Source: Heminiphilus faecis
GTDB lineage: Bacteria; Bacteroidota; Bacteroidia; Bacteroidales; Muribaculaceae
NCBI RefSeq assembly: GCF_008728965.1
Contig: NZ_VSMC01000012.1
Location: 27,298-91,297, forward strand
Direction of reading: 5' to 3'
DNA length: 64,000 nt
Position 1 is the first letter of the stretch. Each line of letters starts with the position of its first letter. Of this stretch, positions 45,309 to 53,838 are shown in pieces. The position numbers and the translations under genes are program-made. The notes under the pieces are model-generated. The model saw nothing but the letters and a program-made list of their open reading frames with translations. It ran no database searches and had not been told where the DNA came from.

Positions 45309-46316
45309 ATGGCAATGGAGAGAACTGATACGGTAAAAGTATCTCGGCTTGCTACCGGCTATCATGGACGAAAAGGCGACATTGTTGTGACGCAACCTTT
45401 TGATGCGGCGCTGTACAGTGGCGAACTGACATGCCTTCTCGGACCCAACGGTGCCGGTAAGTCGACACTGTTGAAGACATTGTCGGCCTTTCAGCCGCCT
45501 GTATCGGGCGATATTTATATCAATGGCAGGATTTTGTCTGCTTATGATGACGCGGAACTTGCACGGACCATCGGTGTTGTGCTTACCGAGAAAGTTAACG
45601 TAAGCAGCATGACGGTCCGGCAGTTGGTCGCTCTCGGCCGTAGTCCTTATACCGGCTTTTGGGGCGCTTTGTCGCATGATGATGATGCGGTCGTGGCTGA
45701 GGCCATGGCCACAGTGCGCATCGATGCCCTTTGCGACCGCATGGTCAGTACTCTCAGCGACGGTGAACGGCAGAAGGTCATGATTGCCAAAGCGCTGGCA
45801 CAGGAGACTCCCGTCATATTTCTTGATGAGCCTACGGCATTTCTCGATTATCCCAGCAAGGTGGATATAATGAGGCTGCTTCATCGTGTTGCCCGCCGGC
45901 GGGATATTACCATATTCCTTTCCACGCATGATCTTGAACTTGCCTTGCAGATGGCCGACAGATTATGGCTGATTGACAAGACACACGGAGTGGTTACCGG
46001 TACTCCTGAGGACCTATCGCTCGATGGCAGCGTTGCTCGTTATTTTGATAGATCGGGTGTTGTGTTTGACGTCGATAAAGGTTCGTTTGCCATTGACTGG
46101 CATCCTGATTCTTGTGTACGTCTTGTCGGTGCCGGACCGCGTTACACCATGGTTCGTAAAGCCCTGTTACGTAACGGTTATCGGTGTTCTTCCGATGTTA
46201 TATGCGATATTGTCGTGGAGATTCTTCCCGACAGCTACCTTGTAAATGGCCGCCGATGTGCCGATATTGCCGGGCTGCTTGATGAGTTGACCACCGCTAT
46301 TCCTGTTACTGAATGA
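45309..46316 (+). CDS. orphan ABC transporter ATP-binding protein (FecE/BtuD-like)
   Basis: 335 residues. Walker A GPNGAGKST (45-53), Walker B VIFLDEPTAFLD (169-180) and switch His in STHDLELAL; the signature is LSDGE (149-153) instead of LSGGQ. It resembles ATPases of iron-siderophore/cobalamin import systems. After residue 255 an 80-residue extension follows (SGVVFDVDKGSFAIDWHPD...), which looks like a separate small domain. No permease or binding protein is adjacent, so its membrane partner must be elsewhere. The stop overlaps the GNAT gene by 4 bp (ATGA). Confidence 0.85.
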   Translation: MAMERTDTVKVSRLATGYHGRKGDIVVTQPFDAALYSGELTCLLGPNGAGKSTLLKTLSAFQPPVSGDIYINGRILSAYDDAELARTIGVVLTEKVNVSSMTVRQLVALGRSPYTGFWGALSHDDDAVVAEAMATVRIDALCDRMVSTLSDGERQKVMIAKALAQETPVIFLDEPTAFLDYPSKVDIMRLLHRVARRRDITIFLSTHDLELALQMADRLWLIDKTHGVVTGTPEDLSLDGSVARYFDRSGVVFDVDKGSFAIDWHPDSCVRLVGAGPRYTMVRKALLRNGYRCSSDVICDIVVEILPDSYLVNGRRCADIAGLLDELTTAIPVTE

Positions 46317-46846
46317 CACCGAAATTGGCTGACTTATCCGATATCCCCGTCATATTGCGGATTACCGATGCCGGACGTCGGGCTCAACGCGAGCAAGGCT
46401 TTTTGCAGTGGCAGGATGGTTACCCTGACAAAGCTATTGTTGAGAGTGACATTCTTCTTGGTGCCGGACGGCTGTTGCTTGATGGTGATACCCCTGTGGC
46501 CTATGCGTCGCTGATTGTCTCCGATCCCGGTTACGAGGCTTTGGGCGATATATGGCGTTACAGCGGCCCTTATGGAGTCATACACCGTATGGCGGTTTCC
46601 GATGCCTATCGAGGTAAAGGCGTATCAGGTATATTTTTTGATTTTCTCGAAGCTGATGCCGCCGATAAAGGCATCAAAGCCATACGTGTCGATACCGGTA
46701 GAGAAAACATGGTCATGCAACACATACTGTCGCGACGACATTACTGCTCTCACGGCCTGCACACCTTTCCGTGGGGCCCTCGCCTCGCCTACGAAAAGCT
46801 ACTCGTTGCTCGGCCTGACTGTGACGATGCCAATTGGCCTAATTAG
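46313..46846 (+). CDS. GNAT family N-acetyltransferase
   Basis: 177 residues. Acetyl-CoA site HRMAVSDAYRGKGVSGIFFD (about 97-116, the R-G-x-G-x-[GS] loop), then IKAIRVDTGRENMVMQHILSRR and a YCSHG turn. Substrate unknown. It is translationally coupled to the ABC ATPase. The gene ends inside a 9-bp tandem repeat: its final codons (..ANWPN) and stop TAG are formed by the array at 46830-46865, so the natural end of the protein may have been altered by repeat insertion. Confidence 0.85.
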   Translation: MTPKLADLSDIPVILRITDAGRRAQREQGFLQWQDGYPDKAIVESDILLGAGRLLLDGDTPVAYASLIVSDPGYEALGDIWRYSGPYGVIHRMAVSDAYRGKGVSGIFFDFLEADAADKGIKAIRVDTGRENMVMQHILSRRHYCSHGLHTFPWGPRLAYEKLLVARPDCDDANWPN

Positions 46847-46865
46847 ACCAATTAGCCTAATTGCC
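46830..46865. repeat. 9-bp tandem repeat array, copy 1
   Basis: Four imperfect 9-bp units: CCAATTGGC, CTAATTAGA, CCAATTAGC, CTAATTGCC. They overlap the last codons and the stop of the GNAT gene. The same unit recurs at 47197-47247. Confidence 0.8.
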
Positions 46866-46971
46866 CCCCTGTAAGTGTTAAAACTGCCCTTTACGCCCGA
46901 TTGTGCATAAATCGGGTCCTCGCGTGTATTATCTTTGTGGTTGAAAACACACCCATAAACCCAGCCGTGCT

Positions 46972-47625
46972 ATGAAATTTGACCAAGAATGGAGCGAGGC
47001 CATCTCACACCTCGACGCCCGCAGTCAGGCCCTTCTCACCGAGGCCATCCGCCACTATCAGAATACCGACACCATGCCCGTCGGCCTCGACCCCGCCTCC
47101 ATGATGGGCTTTCTCTTCGCCAAGTCCGTCATCGACCGCCGCAAGCGGGTTAACGCCCGGGCCCGCGAACGCCGCCGTCAGAAAGCCCTCTCGACCTCAA
47201 TTAGCCCTATAGGACCAATTAGACCAATTAGTCCAATTGGCCCTACTGAATCCACCGCCCCCGCTGCTCCTGCACCCTCGTCCCCCGTCACCGCCGACTA
47301 CTACAAGGCCTTGCCGGGTTACCGCCGCAGCCACTCGCTCAGCTATCCGGGGCAGGAGGTGTGCAACGACTGGGACATGATCGAGGCTTGGCGTCCGCTC
47401 ATGCTCCGCGACACCTCTTTCCTTCAGGGTCTGGCCGACTACCACCATGTGGGTGTCGACTTCATCACCGGCCACATCCCCACTTACGACACGTACCTGC
47501 TCAACAACAGGCGCGTTGCCGTCGACTGCCTCGAAGACTACCGTCTCGAGTTTGAGCGCTACATGATGTCGTCGATGCTCATGATGGGGCGCAGGAGCCG
47601 ACGCTTCCAGCGCATGGAGTACTGA
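46972..47625 (+). CDS. hypothetical protein, DUF6291-like N-terminus, repeat linker
   Basis: 217 residues, only partly recognised. Residues 1-70 (EWSEAISHLDARSQALLTEA, then DRRKRVNARARERRRQ) resemble the helical DUF6291-type domain found in phage- and element-derived proteins (tentative). A repeat-encoded Pro-Ile-rich linker follows (about 76-92) then a Pro/Ala stretch. The C-terminal domain (about 105-217) has YYKALPGYRRSHSLSYPGQE, several aromatic residues and GHIPTYDTYLLNNRRVAVDC. Third codon positions are strongly G/C, unlike the neighbours, which suggests a foreign origin. A TATCTTTG -7 element is at 46930-46937, its -33 not clear. Confidence 0.65.
   Translation: MKFDQEWSEAISHLDARSQALLTEAIRHYQNTDTMPVGLDPASMMGFLFAKSVIDRRKRVNARARERRRQKALSTSISPIGPIRPISPIGPTESTAPAAPAPSSPVTADYYKALPGYRRSHSLSYPGQEVCNDWDMIEAWRPLMLRDTSFLQGLADYHHVGVDFITGHIPTYDTYLLNNRRVAVDCLEDYRLEFERYMMSSMLMMGRRSRRFQRMEY
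47197..47247 (+). repeat. 9-bp tandem repeat array, copy 2, in frame in a gene
   Basis: Nine-bp units such as CCAATTAGA, CCAATTAGT and CCAATTGGC, reading S-I-S-P-I-G-P-I-R-P-I-S-P-I-G-P-T; each unit encodes Pro-Ile-(Arg/Ser/Gly). Same unit as the array at 46830. Confidence 0.85.
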
Positions 47626-47646
47626 TGATTATAGACTGTCGTGAAA

Positions 47647-48900
47647 TTATGCTTCGGGTAGAGTGAAATCCGGAAGGTCGGGCAGGGGACTGTTGGCTTT
47701 TTCCTTGTATCCCATCTCTTTAAGACGACGAGCAGGCACGAGCATGCTTTGGCGTCCGGTCACGAGTTTCTTTTCTGCTTCTTCATAAGCGCCTGCGGCA
47801 TCGTCAATCGCTTTTTTAATCGAGGTGAAGCGCTTGTAGAATTCACCTACGCGTTCTATCAGAGACGTCGCTTCTTCAAATACCTTGCGTTGCTGCTCGG
47901 CCTGTACTTCTTGAATCCATGCAAGTCTGATTATACGCAACGCAGCCACGAGATTGTATTCGCCTGCTATAAAAACACCGAGTCCAAGCGCCTCGCGCCA
48001 CAGCGACGGGTCGTTAATAAGAGCGAGTTGCAGTGCCGATTCGTTTGGTACAAACATTATAACATAGTCAAGCGATTCTCGTGGCGGCAGTATGTAGCGC
48101 TTGTAGTTCTTGGCGGCGAGTTCTTTGACATGACTGCGCAGACTCTTCAGGTGTCGGTCGAGTGCGGCGCCACGTTCCTCTTCGGTCTCGGCTCCGGTAT
48201 AGTCGAGAAATGCCGACAGCGACACTTTGGCGTCGATTATGAGTGCTTTGTCATTGCTGTATTTCAGTATCACATCGGGTATCATGCGTTTGTCGGTATG
48301 CTCGTTGAGCACCGGACGTCCGGCTTTGTCCTTTATCGTGGCCTGAACGTCATAGTGCACTCCTTCGTGCAGTCCTTGACTTTCGAGGAGCTCGCTCAAT
48401 ATGGCTTCGCCCCAGTTGCCCTGTATTTTGTTTTCATGCCGCAGAGCTTTGGCGAGGCGTCCTGCCTCGTCGCCTATTGATGCCGTGCGCTTCATGATCT
48501 CCTCTATGGCCTGATGCAGTGTGGCGGAATTGCGCGTGCTCTGCTCACGCGAGGAGTCCATGGCGGCCTGCATTTCCTTTATCTTCTCTTTAAGAGGGTC
48601 TATGATGGAGTTCATCTGCGAGGCGTTATTTCGGTTCAGTTCTTGCGTTCGGGCTGTAAGCAATTCGGCCGTTGCGTTTTTGAGCTGTTCCTGTGCCATA
48701 CGCAACTGCTCTTGGTAGTGGCGGTCGCGGGCTGCGTCATCTTTTGCTTGCTGCTCTTGGATGAGTTGGATTTCGCGCTGCAGCATCTTTTTGTCCGATT
48801 CAAGCGACGATATGGTTTTGACCGATTTGGCTCTTGCTATCAGCCAACCTGCCATTGCACCGATTGTTAGTCCGATTATTAGATATAATATATTTTCCAT
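47647..48900 (-). CDS. rmuC: RmuC family protein
   Basis: 417 residues. An N-terminal membrane anchor (ILYLIIGLTIGAMAGWLI, about 4-21), a long coiled coil (30-150), then the RmuC nuclease-like domain: KIQGNWGEAILSELLESQGL, GRPVLNEHTDKRMIPDVILK, ALIIDAKVSLSAFLDY (D-x-K of the PD-(D/E)xK fold) and YVIMFVPNESALQLAL. The family limits DNA rearrangement at inverted repeats and is implicated in genome protection. Own promoter at 48926-48957. Confidence 0.94.
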   Translation of the reverse strand: MENILYLIIGLTIGAMAGWLIARAKSVKTISSLESDKKMLQREIQLIQEQQAKDDAARDRHYQEQLRMAQEQLKNATAELLTARTQELNRNNASQMNSIIDPLKEKIKEMQAAMDSSREQSTRNSATLHQAIEEIMKRTASIGDEAGRLAKALRHENKIQGNWGEAILSELLESQGLHEGVHYDVQATIKDKAGRPVLNEHTDKRMIPDVILKYSNDKALIIDAKVSLSAFLDYTGAETEEERGAALDRHLKSLRSHVKELAAKNYKRYILPPRESLDYVIMFVPNESALQLALINDPSLWREALGLGVFIAGEYNLVAALRIIRLAWIQEVQAEQQRKVFEEATSLIERVGEFYKRFTSIKKAIDDAAGAYEEAEKKLVTGRQSMLVPARRLKEMGYKEKANSPLPDLPDFTLPEA

Positions 48901-48925
48901 TGGGGTGTTATGGTTGAATTCTTTA

Positions 48926-48957
48926 CAAAATTAATTATATTTGTATTAATTTGCAAA
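48926..48957 (-). promoter_or_regulatory. promoter of rmuC
   Basis: Minus strand TTTG (48957-48954), 20 nt, TAATTTTG (48933-48926), 26 bp from the start codon. Confidence 0.6.
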
Positions 48958-49164
48958 GTCTGTGAATGTTAAATCAGATACGGTATTTTTATATTAATGT
49001 TGCCTTCTGTGTTTGCCGTAATGAAAAACTGTAGAAATTATGTTGATAAGCATAGTTTTCCGAAATGAAAGTGTAATATGTTGATATTGTTGTGATTATG
49101 TTGTTTGATATAGGCTTGAAGTTTTCCAAAAATAAAATTGTTGATAACTTGCGGATGATTTTTG

Positions 49165-49195
49165 TTGTGTAATATGTAAACTATGTGTAGATTTG
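49165..49195 (+). promoter_or_regulatory. promoter of nrdDG
   Basis: TTG (49165-49167), 20 nt, TAGATTTG (49188-49195). The rmuC/nrdD gap (48901-49229) contains these two divergent promoters and AT-rich DNA; no clear NrdR box was found. Confidence 0.6.
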
Positions 49196-49229
49196 CAGAT
49201 ACATAAAATAATCCTCAATTCTTTTTCAA

Positions 49230-51437
49230 ATGATACAGACGGTAGTTAAGCGCGACGGGCGTGTCGTGGGCTATAACGACGAGAAAATCAAAGCGGCTAT
49301 AAGAAAAGCCATGCTCCAGACCGAAATGGGCGAAGATGAGTCGCTCATACATAAAATCACAGACCGCATAAGCATGTCGGGCAACGAACGCATGACCGTT
49401 GAAGAGATTCAGGACCGTGTGGAAGTCGAGCTTATGAAGAGCCCCCGTAAGGAGGTGGCAAAGCGGTATATAGCTTATCGCGACCAGCGCAATATAGCTC
49501 GACGTGCCAAGACACGCGACATGTTTCTTGAAATAATTGAGGCCAAGAGCAACGATATCACACGCGAAAACGCCAATATGAATACCGACTCGCCCGCCGG
49601 CATGATGATGAAGTTTGCGAGCGAGACCACCAAGCCGTTTGTTGACGATTATCTGCTGTCGCACGAGGCCAGAGAAGCCGTGCGCAACGGATATCTTCAT
49701 ATCCATGACAAAGATTATTATCCCACAAAGAGTCTTACGTGCGTGCAGCATCCGCTGGATCGTATATTGACTTACGGATTTTCTGCCGGACATGGTGAGT
49801 CGCGTCCGGCCAAACGTATCGAGACTGCAAGTATCATAGGCTGCATATCGCTTGAAACCGCTCAGAATGAGATGCACGGCGGTCAGGCCATACCTGCTTT
49901 TGACTTTTATCTTGCTCCTTTTGTGCGTTCTTCATATATAGAGGAGGTGAAGCAGGTAGAGGCATTTGACGGCAATGACTATTCAGAACTGTATGACATG
50001 CCTGTTGAGGATTATCTGAAACGTCCGCTTGACGGGCTTGTCGGAGTGGAGCGTGTGAAGCAACATGCCGTCAACAAGACTGTGGGGCGGGTGCATCAGG
50101 CTATGGAGGCGTTTATTCATAATATGAATACCATACACTCACGCGGAGGCAATCAGGTGGTGTTCAGCTCTATAAATTACGGCACCGACACCTCGGCCGA
50201 GGGACGTTGCATAATACGTGAACTGCTTAATTCCACTTATGAGGGTGTGGGCAACGGAGCTACTGCCATATTTCCCATACAGATATGGAAGAAAAAGCGC
50301 GGGGTAAGCTATTTGCCCGAAGACCGTAATTACGATCTGTATAAACTGGCCTGTAAAGTGACAGCGCGTCGTTTCTTCCCCAACTTTGTGAATCTCGATG
50401 CTACGTTCAACTATCATGAGAAGTGGGATGTCAATGACCCCGAACGATACAGATATGAGGTGGCCACTATGGGATGCCGCACACGTGTTTTCGAGAACCG
50501 CTTCGGTGAAAAGACCTCTATCGGGCGTGGCAATCTCAGTTTCTCGACCATCAATATAGTGCGTATAGCCATCGAGTGTATGAATATCCTTGACAAGGAG
50601 GAACGCATACGTCGATTCTTCTCCAAACTTGACGAAGTGCTTGATATAACCGCTCGTCAGCTTTGTGACCGCTACGAATTTCAGAAGACCGCGCTTGCCA
50701 AGCAGTTCCCGCTTCTTATGTCGCGTCTGTGGAACGGTAGCGACAAGCTCAAGCCCGGTGACACTATAGAGAGTGTCATCAATCAGGGCACTCTCGGTAT
50801 CGGGTTTATCGGTCTTGCCGAGTGTCTTGTTGCCCTTGTCGGCAAGCATCACGGTGAAGACGAAGAGGCTCAGACCCTCGGATTGAAAATTGTGTCGCAT
50901 ATGCGTAGCCGTGCCAACGAGTATTCCGAAAAATACGAACACAACTTCTCGGTGCTTGCCACACCGGCCGAAGGACTTTCGGGCAAGTTTACAAAGGCTG
51001 ACCGCAAGACATTCGGGGTTCTTCCGGGCATTACCGACAAGATATATTACACCAACTCCAATCATGTGCCTGTGTACTATAAGTGCTCGCCGCGTCATAA
51101 GGCCAAGGTCGAGGCTCCCTATCACGAACTGACCCGTGGAGGCCATATATTTTATGTGGAGATTGACGGTGACGCTACCCACAATCCGGAGGCCATAAGC
51201 GATATTGTGGACATGATGGACAAGTACAATATCGGTTACGGATCGGTTAATCACAACCGCAACCGTTGCATGAGCTGCGGCTACGAGGACGCTCAGGAGA
51301 ATCTTGATGAGTGTCCGCTGTGCGGCAGCAAGGCTATTGACAAACTGCAGCGCATAACAGGTTATCTTGTCGGTACCACTGACCGATGGAATAATGCGAA
51401 GCTGGCCGAGCTTAACGACCGTGTAGTACATAAGTGA
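49230..51437 (+). CDS. nrdD: anaerobic ribonucleoside-triphosphate reductase
   Basis: 735 residues. An N-terminal ATP-cone (MIQTVVKRDGRVVGYNDEKI, allosteric site), then the NrdD catalytic barrel with SLTCVQHPLDRILTYGF, NTIHSRGGNQVVFSSINYGT and MGCRTRVFENRFG. The C-terminal zinc site is CMSCGY...CPLCG and the glycyl-radical loop is RITGYLVG with Gly711. It reduces ribonucleotides to deoxyribonucleotides without oxygen. nrdG, its activator, starts 6 bp later. Confidence 0.97.
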   Translation: MIQTVVKRDGRVVGYNDEKIKAAIRKAMLQTEMGEDESLIHKITDRISMSGNERMTVEEIQDRVEVELMKSPRKEVAKRYIAYRDQRNIARRAKTRDMFLEIIEAKSNDITRENANMNTDSPAGMMMKFASETTKPFVDDYLLSHEAREAVRNGYLHIHDKDYYPTKSLTCVQHPLDRILTYGFSAGHGESRPAKRIETASIIGCISLETAQNEMHGGQAIPAFDFYLAPFVRSSYIEEVKQVEAFDGNDYSELYDMPVEDYLKRPLDGLVGVERVKQHAVNKTVGRVHQAMEAFIHNMNTIHSRGGNQVVFSSINYGTDTSAEGRCIIRELLNSTYEGVGNGATAIFPIQIWKKKRGVSYLPEDRNYDLYKLACKVTARRFFPNFVNLDATFNYHEKWDVNDPERYRYEVATMGCRTRVFENRFGEKTSIGRGNLSFSTINIVRIAIECMNILDKEERIRRFFSKLDEVLDITARQLCDRYEFQKTALAKQFPLLMSRLWNGSDKLKPGDTIESVINQGTLGIGFIGLAECLVALVGKHHGEDEEAQTLGLKIVSHMRSRANEYSEKYEHNFSVLATPAEGLSGKFTKADRKTFGVLPGITDKIYYTNSNHVPVYYKCSPRHKAKVEAPYHELTRGGHIFYVEIDGDATHNPEAISDIVDMMDKYNIGYGSVNHNRNRCMSCGYEDAQENLDECPLCGSKAIDKLQRITGYLVGTTDRWNNAKLAELNDRVVHK

Positions 51438-51443
51438 ATATTT

Positions 51444-51923
51444 ATGAAACTGCGTGTTCTCGATATAGTGGGCGGAACTTCGGTCGACGGACCGGGGCTC
51501 CGCACATCCATATATTTTGCCGGGTGTACCCATCACTGTAAAGGATGCCATAATCCGCAGTCGTGGGAGCCGGCAGGAGGCATGCCTATGTCAATCGACG
51601 ATATTGTGGCAGTCGTCGATGAAAATGATTTTGACGTCACTTTTTCTGGTGGCGATCCGCTTATGCAGCCGGGGCCGATGACAGAGCTTGCCAAGCGGCT
51701 TAAAGCTGACGGGCGCAATATATGGTGTTATACCGGTTACAGTTATGAGGAGGTGGCCGTAAATCCTTTATACTCTGAGCTGTTGTCGTACATCGACGTG
51801 CTTGTCGACGGCGAATATGTGGAGTCGCTTCGTGACGTGGGATTGCGTTTCCGCGGCTCATCCAATCAACGGTTGATTGACGTGGTGCGTTCGGCTCCGG
51901 GCAACATCGTGCTTTGGACGTGA
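51444..51923 (+). CDS. nrdG: anaerobic ribonucleotide reductase activating protein
   Basis: 159 residues. Radical-SAM cluster C-x3-C-x2-C at Cys28, Cys32 and Cys35 (CTHHCKGC), DGPGLRTSIYFAG and the FSGGDPL motif. It uses SAM to make the glycyl radical on NrdD. Full length for the family. Confidence 0.96.
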   Translation: MKLRVLDIVGGTSVDGPGLRTSIYFAGCTHHCKGCHNPQSWEPAGGMPMSIDDIVAVVDENDFDVTFSGGDPLMQPGPMTELAKRLKADGRNIWCYTGYSYEEVAVNPLYSELLSYIDVLVDGEYVESLRDVGLRFRGSSNQRLIDVVRSAPGNIVLWT

Positions 51924-51988
51924 GTTGTCGGCTCGTGCCTACTGTCGGATTGGCATTGCCAGCGCTACGATGGCGTAGGGTTATACCG

Positions 51989-53092
51989 CTATTCTCCGGA
52001 TATGTATGCTATGTATTCGTGTATGCGGTCGGCCATGTTGTAGTCTTGTCGGAGTTCCTGCGATATGTCGTAGTCTGAAATGACGGATGTGTCTAATTCC
52101 TGAACCTGCAGGTGCTGCTTTGACTTCGAGAAGTATGTTAATGTCAGATTTCGGCCGAAATTTCCTCTGATGTTTTTGCGCGTGAGAAATGTCGAGTAAC
52201 CGGGTCCGAGATCCGAGACAAGGAGGCAAGGATATCCTAATGCCCCGGCTTCAAGCAGCACTTGTCCTACACCGGCTACCAAAAGATAATCCTCTTTATG
52301 TTTTTTCAGGTAGCTTATGGTGTCAATCTCGTTTCCGGTAAATGTTTCGTCGCCAAGGTCGTAACGCTTTTTAAGCCGTTTTGCTGTATTGTCGTACTTT
52401 GTTGACCCGGCAATAGTGAAAGGTATCTTCCTTTCAAAGCAATATTCTATGGCGGAGCACAGCTGGTTGAACTTGTCTTTTGCTATTCGGCTTATTATCA
52501 GTGCCTTTGTCTGGTTGTTATACTCCCATTCCCGTCCCGTGCACCGGATGGCGTTGGGCAGTATCTTATAGTCGTTCAGTTTGTCATAATCTATAGAGCA
52601 TAAAAGATCGGATATGAATATGCGGTAATCCATGCTGTTGAGTGTATCTATGTCTATTGCCGGTATTTCGCCGTGTATGCAGCATCCTATGCGGCAGTGT
52701 CGCTTGAGCTCATCAAGATCCAGTGCATAGATGAAGCGACGGCTCCTTGTCTGGAACTCCACAATATCAATATGATAGTTCCTGATTATCTTGATAAGGC
52801 TTTTTTCGAAGTTGCGTGCATGAAAGTTTATTCGCAGGCAGGTGAAGCGGCTCTTTATGGTATCGCAGTCATTTTGTTCTGACACGAAAATGACATTGCA
52901 GTTGATTTTTGACAGTGCTTCAGCGTATGCTAATATTCTGGTTTCAATACCGCCGAAGTTGTTTATATATTTTGCAAGATAAAGTATATTCTTTTTATGT
53001 ATCGGGCGGCAAGCTGATGACAGTTCGGTATTTCGGGCATCATTATATATATTCTCTATGTAAGAGAGTACAGGTAATGAACGTAATCTCAT
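51989..53092 (-). CDS. glycosyltransferase, GT-B fold (GT4-like)
   Basis: 367 residues without membrane helices. The N-terminal domain opens with KNILYLAKYINNFGGIETRI, the usual acceptor-domain start of family 4 transferases. The C-terminal domain has an IISRIAKDKFNQL strand-loop and VAGVGQVLLEAGALGYPCLL, the position of the nucleotide-sugar E-x7-E motif (partial here). A first segment of about 30 residues precedes the fold. Acceptor and donor unknown. Its DNA is more AT-rich than its neighbours, hinting at transfer. No sugar-biosynthesis cluster is adjacent. A TATATTTG -7 is at 53124-53131 (minus strand). Confidence 0.78.
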   Translation of the reverse strand: MRLRSLPVLSYIENIYNDARNTELSSACRPIHKKNILYLAKYINNFGGIETRILAYAEALSKINCNVIFVSEQNDCDTIKSRFTCLRINFHARNFEKSLIKIIRNYHIDIVEFQTRSRRFIYALDLDELKRHCRIGCCIHGEIPAIDIDTLNSMDYRIFISDLLCSIDYDKLNDYKILPNAIRCTGREWEYNNQTKALIISRIAKDKFNQLCSAIEYCFERKIPFTIAGSTKYDNTAKRLKKRYDLGDETFTGNEIDTISYLKKHKEDYLLVAGVGQVLLEAGALGYPCLLVSDLGPGYSTFLTRKNIRGNFGRNLTLTYFSKSKQHLQVQELDTSVISDYDISQELRQDYNMADRIHEYIAYISGE

Positions 53093-53265
53093 GAAATGCT
53101 TCTGTTGCGTTTTAAATTCGCTGCAAATATACGGAGAATATTCGATGAAACATAATAAGCTGTTTAGGGTAGAGGCCGGTTTGCTGCTTTATGGGCTGAT
53201 ATGCCGATATATAGCGTGGTCGCGGATTTTGCGGCCGGCGTCAGGTGGCATTAAAGCGGGTGCAT

Positions 53266-53306
53266 AAAAAAAATGCCCGTTCCTCCTTTCAAACAAGGAG
53301 GAGCCG
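53266..53306 (-). terminator. terminator of the candidate RNA
   Basis: Minus strand CTCCTCCTT-GTTTG-AAAGGAGGA hairpin followed by ACGGGCA and a run of eight T (53273-53266). Confidence 0.75.
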
Positions 53307-53460
53307 GACTAAAGCCAAAAGGCATGATTCTGTGATTCTAAAGATAGTTGTCTTATAGCGATTTAAAGTGTTAAGAAAATATTTCTTTATCACTTTGATA
53401 CAATGGATGTCCGCTTCACTGCGTTTTTCCGATTGTTTTGTTGCCTTTTTCCTTAGTCCG
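53266..53460 (-). ncRNA. candidate structured RNA upstream of rho
   Basis: Gene-free DNA between the glycosyltransferase and rho. On the minus strand CGGACTAA (53460-53453) pairs with TTAGTCCG (53312-53305), and just inside AAAAGGCA (53449-53442) with TGCCTTTT (53324-53317), closing ~155 nt. Inside, AAAGTG/CACTTT with AAGAAA/TTTTCTT forms a hairpin. Right after the closing helix comes a strong terminator. A long end-closing helix around a loose interior and a terminator recalls 6S RNA, but the identity is not proven. A canonical -7 TAACTTTG lies upstream at 53535-53528; its -33 is not clear. An alternative pairing of AAGGCAA (53447-53441) with TTGCCTT (53500-53494) competes with the closing helix, so a switch-like leader is another possibility. 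Confidence 0.45.
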
Positions 53461-53627
53461 AAAATAATGTTGCGTAAAATAATCAGTCAGTCTAAGGCAA
53501 AAATCAACAAATTGTCTCTATTCGGTGCAAAGTTAGTGATTTTTTAGCAAAAATAAAATGCATTTATGGCTTTTTTGAGAAAAAAGTGTATTTAAAATCA
53601 TTTATCGAAAACTTTTTGCCAGTTTAG

Positions 53628-53658
53628 TTTGTTGTGTCACAGAAAGGCTATATCTTTG
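53628..53658 (+). promoter_or_regulatory. promoter of rho
   Basis: TTTG (53628-53631), 19 nt, TATCTTTG (53651-53658). A leader of about 170 nt precedes the rho start. Confidence 0.7.
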
Positions 53659-53670
53659 CAGATAGTTTCA

Positions 53671-53751
53671 ATGAACAGGAGATTTTATGCGACAGTGTCA
53701 TTTCTTGACTTTTCATTAGCGGATTTCCGTTCAACATTCCTCAATTTATAA
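53671..53751 (+). CDS. possible leader peptide of rho
   Basis: A 26-codon frame, ATG 53671 to TAA 53749-53751, begins a few bases after the expected transcription start and reads MNRRFYATVSFLDFSLADFR plus six residues. E. coli rho also has a leader with a short ORF. No conservation data are available, so chance cannot be excluded. Confidence 0.25.
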   Translation: MNRRFYATVSFLDFSLADFRSTFLNL

Positions 53752-53838
53752 AATATATGGATTCCGTCCGAGCCTCGGCACTTCATAAAGCCGACTGTGG
53801 ATGTAGACGTCTTAAATGATATAATTAATTTTTTAATA

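Noticed and set aside
45000..48000. Prophage remnant around the holin-like and DUF6291-like genes
   Set aside because: No structural, integrase or terminase genes; neighbours are housekeeping genes.
49100..49229. NrdR box before nrdD
   Set aside because: No pair of sites matching the known NrdR palindrome could be found by eye.
50139..51551. 470-codon frame antisense to nrdD (similarly 41804-42934 and 21805-22977)
   Set aside because: Long antisense frames arise from the codon bias of the real genes; no family features or promoters.
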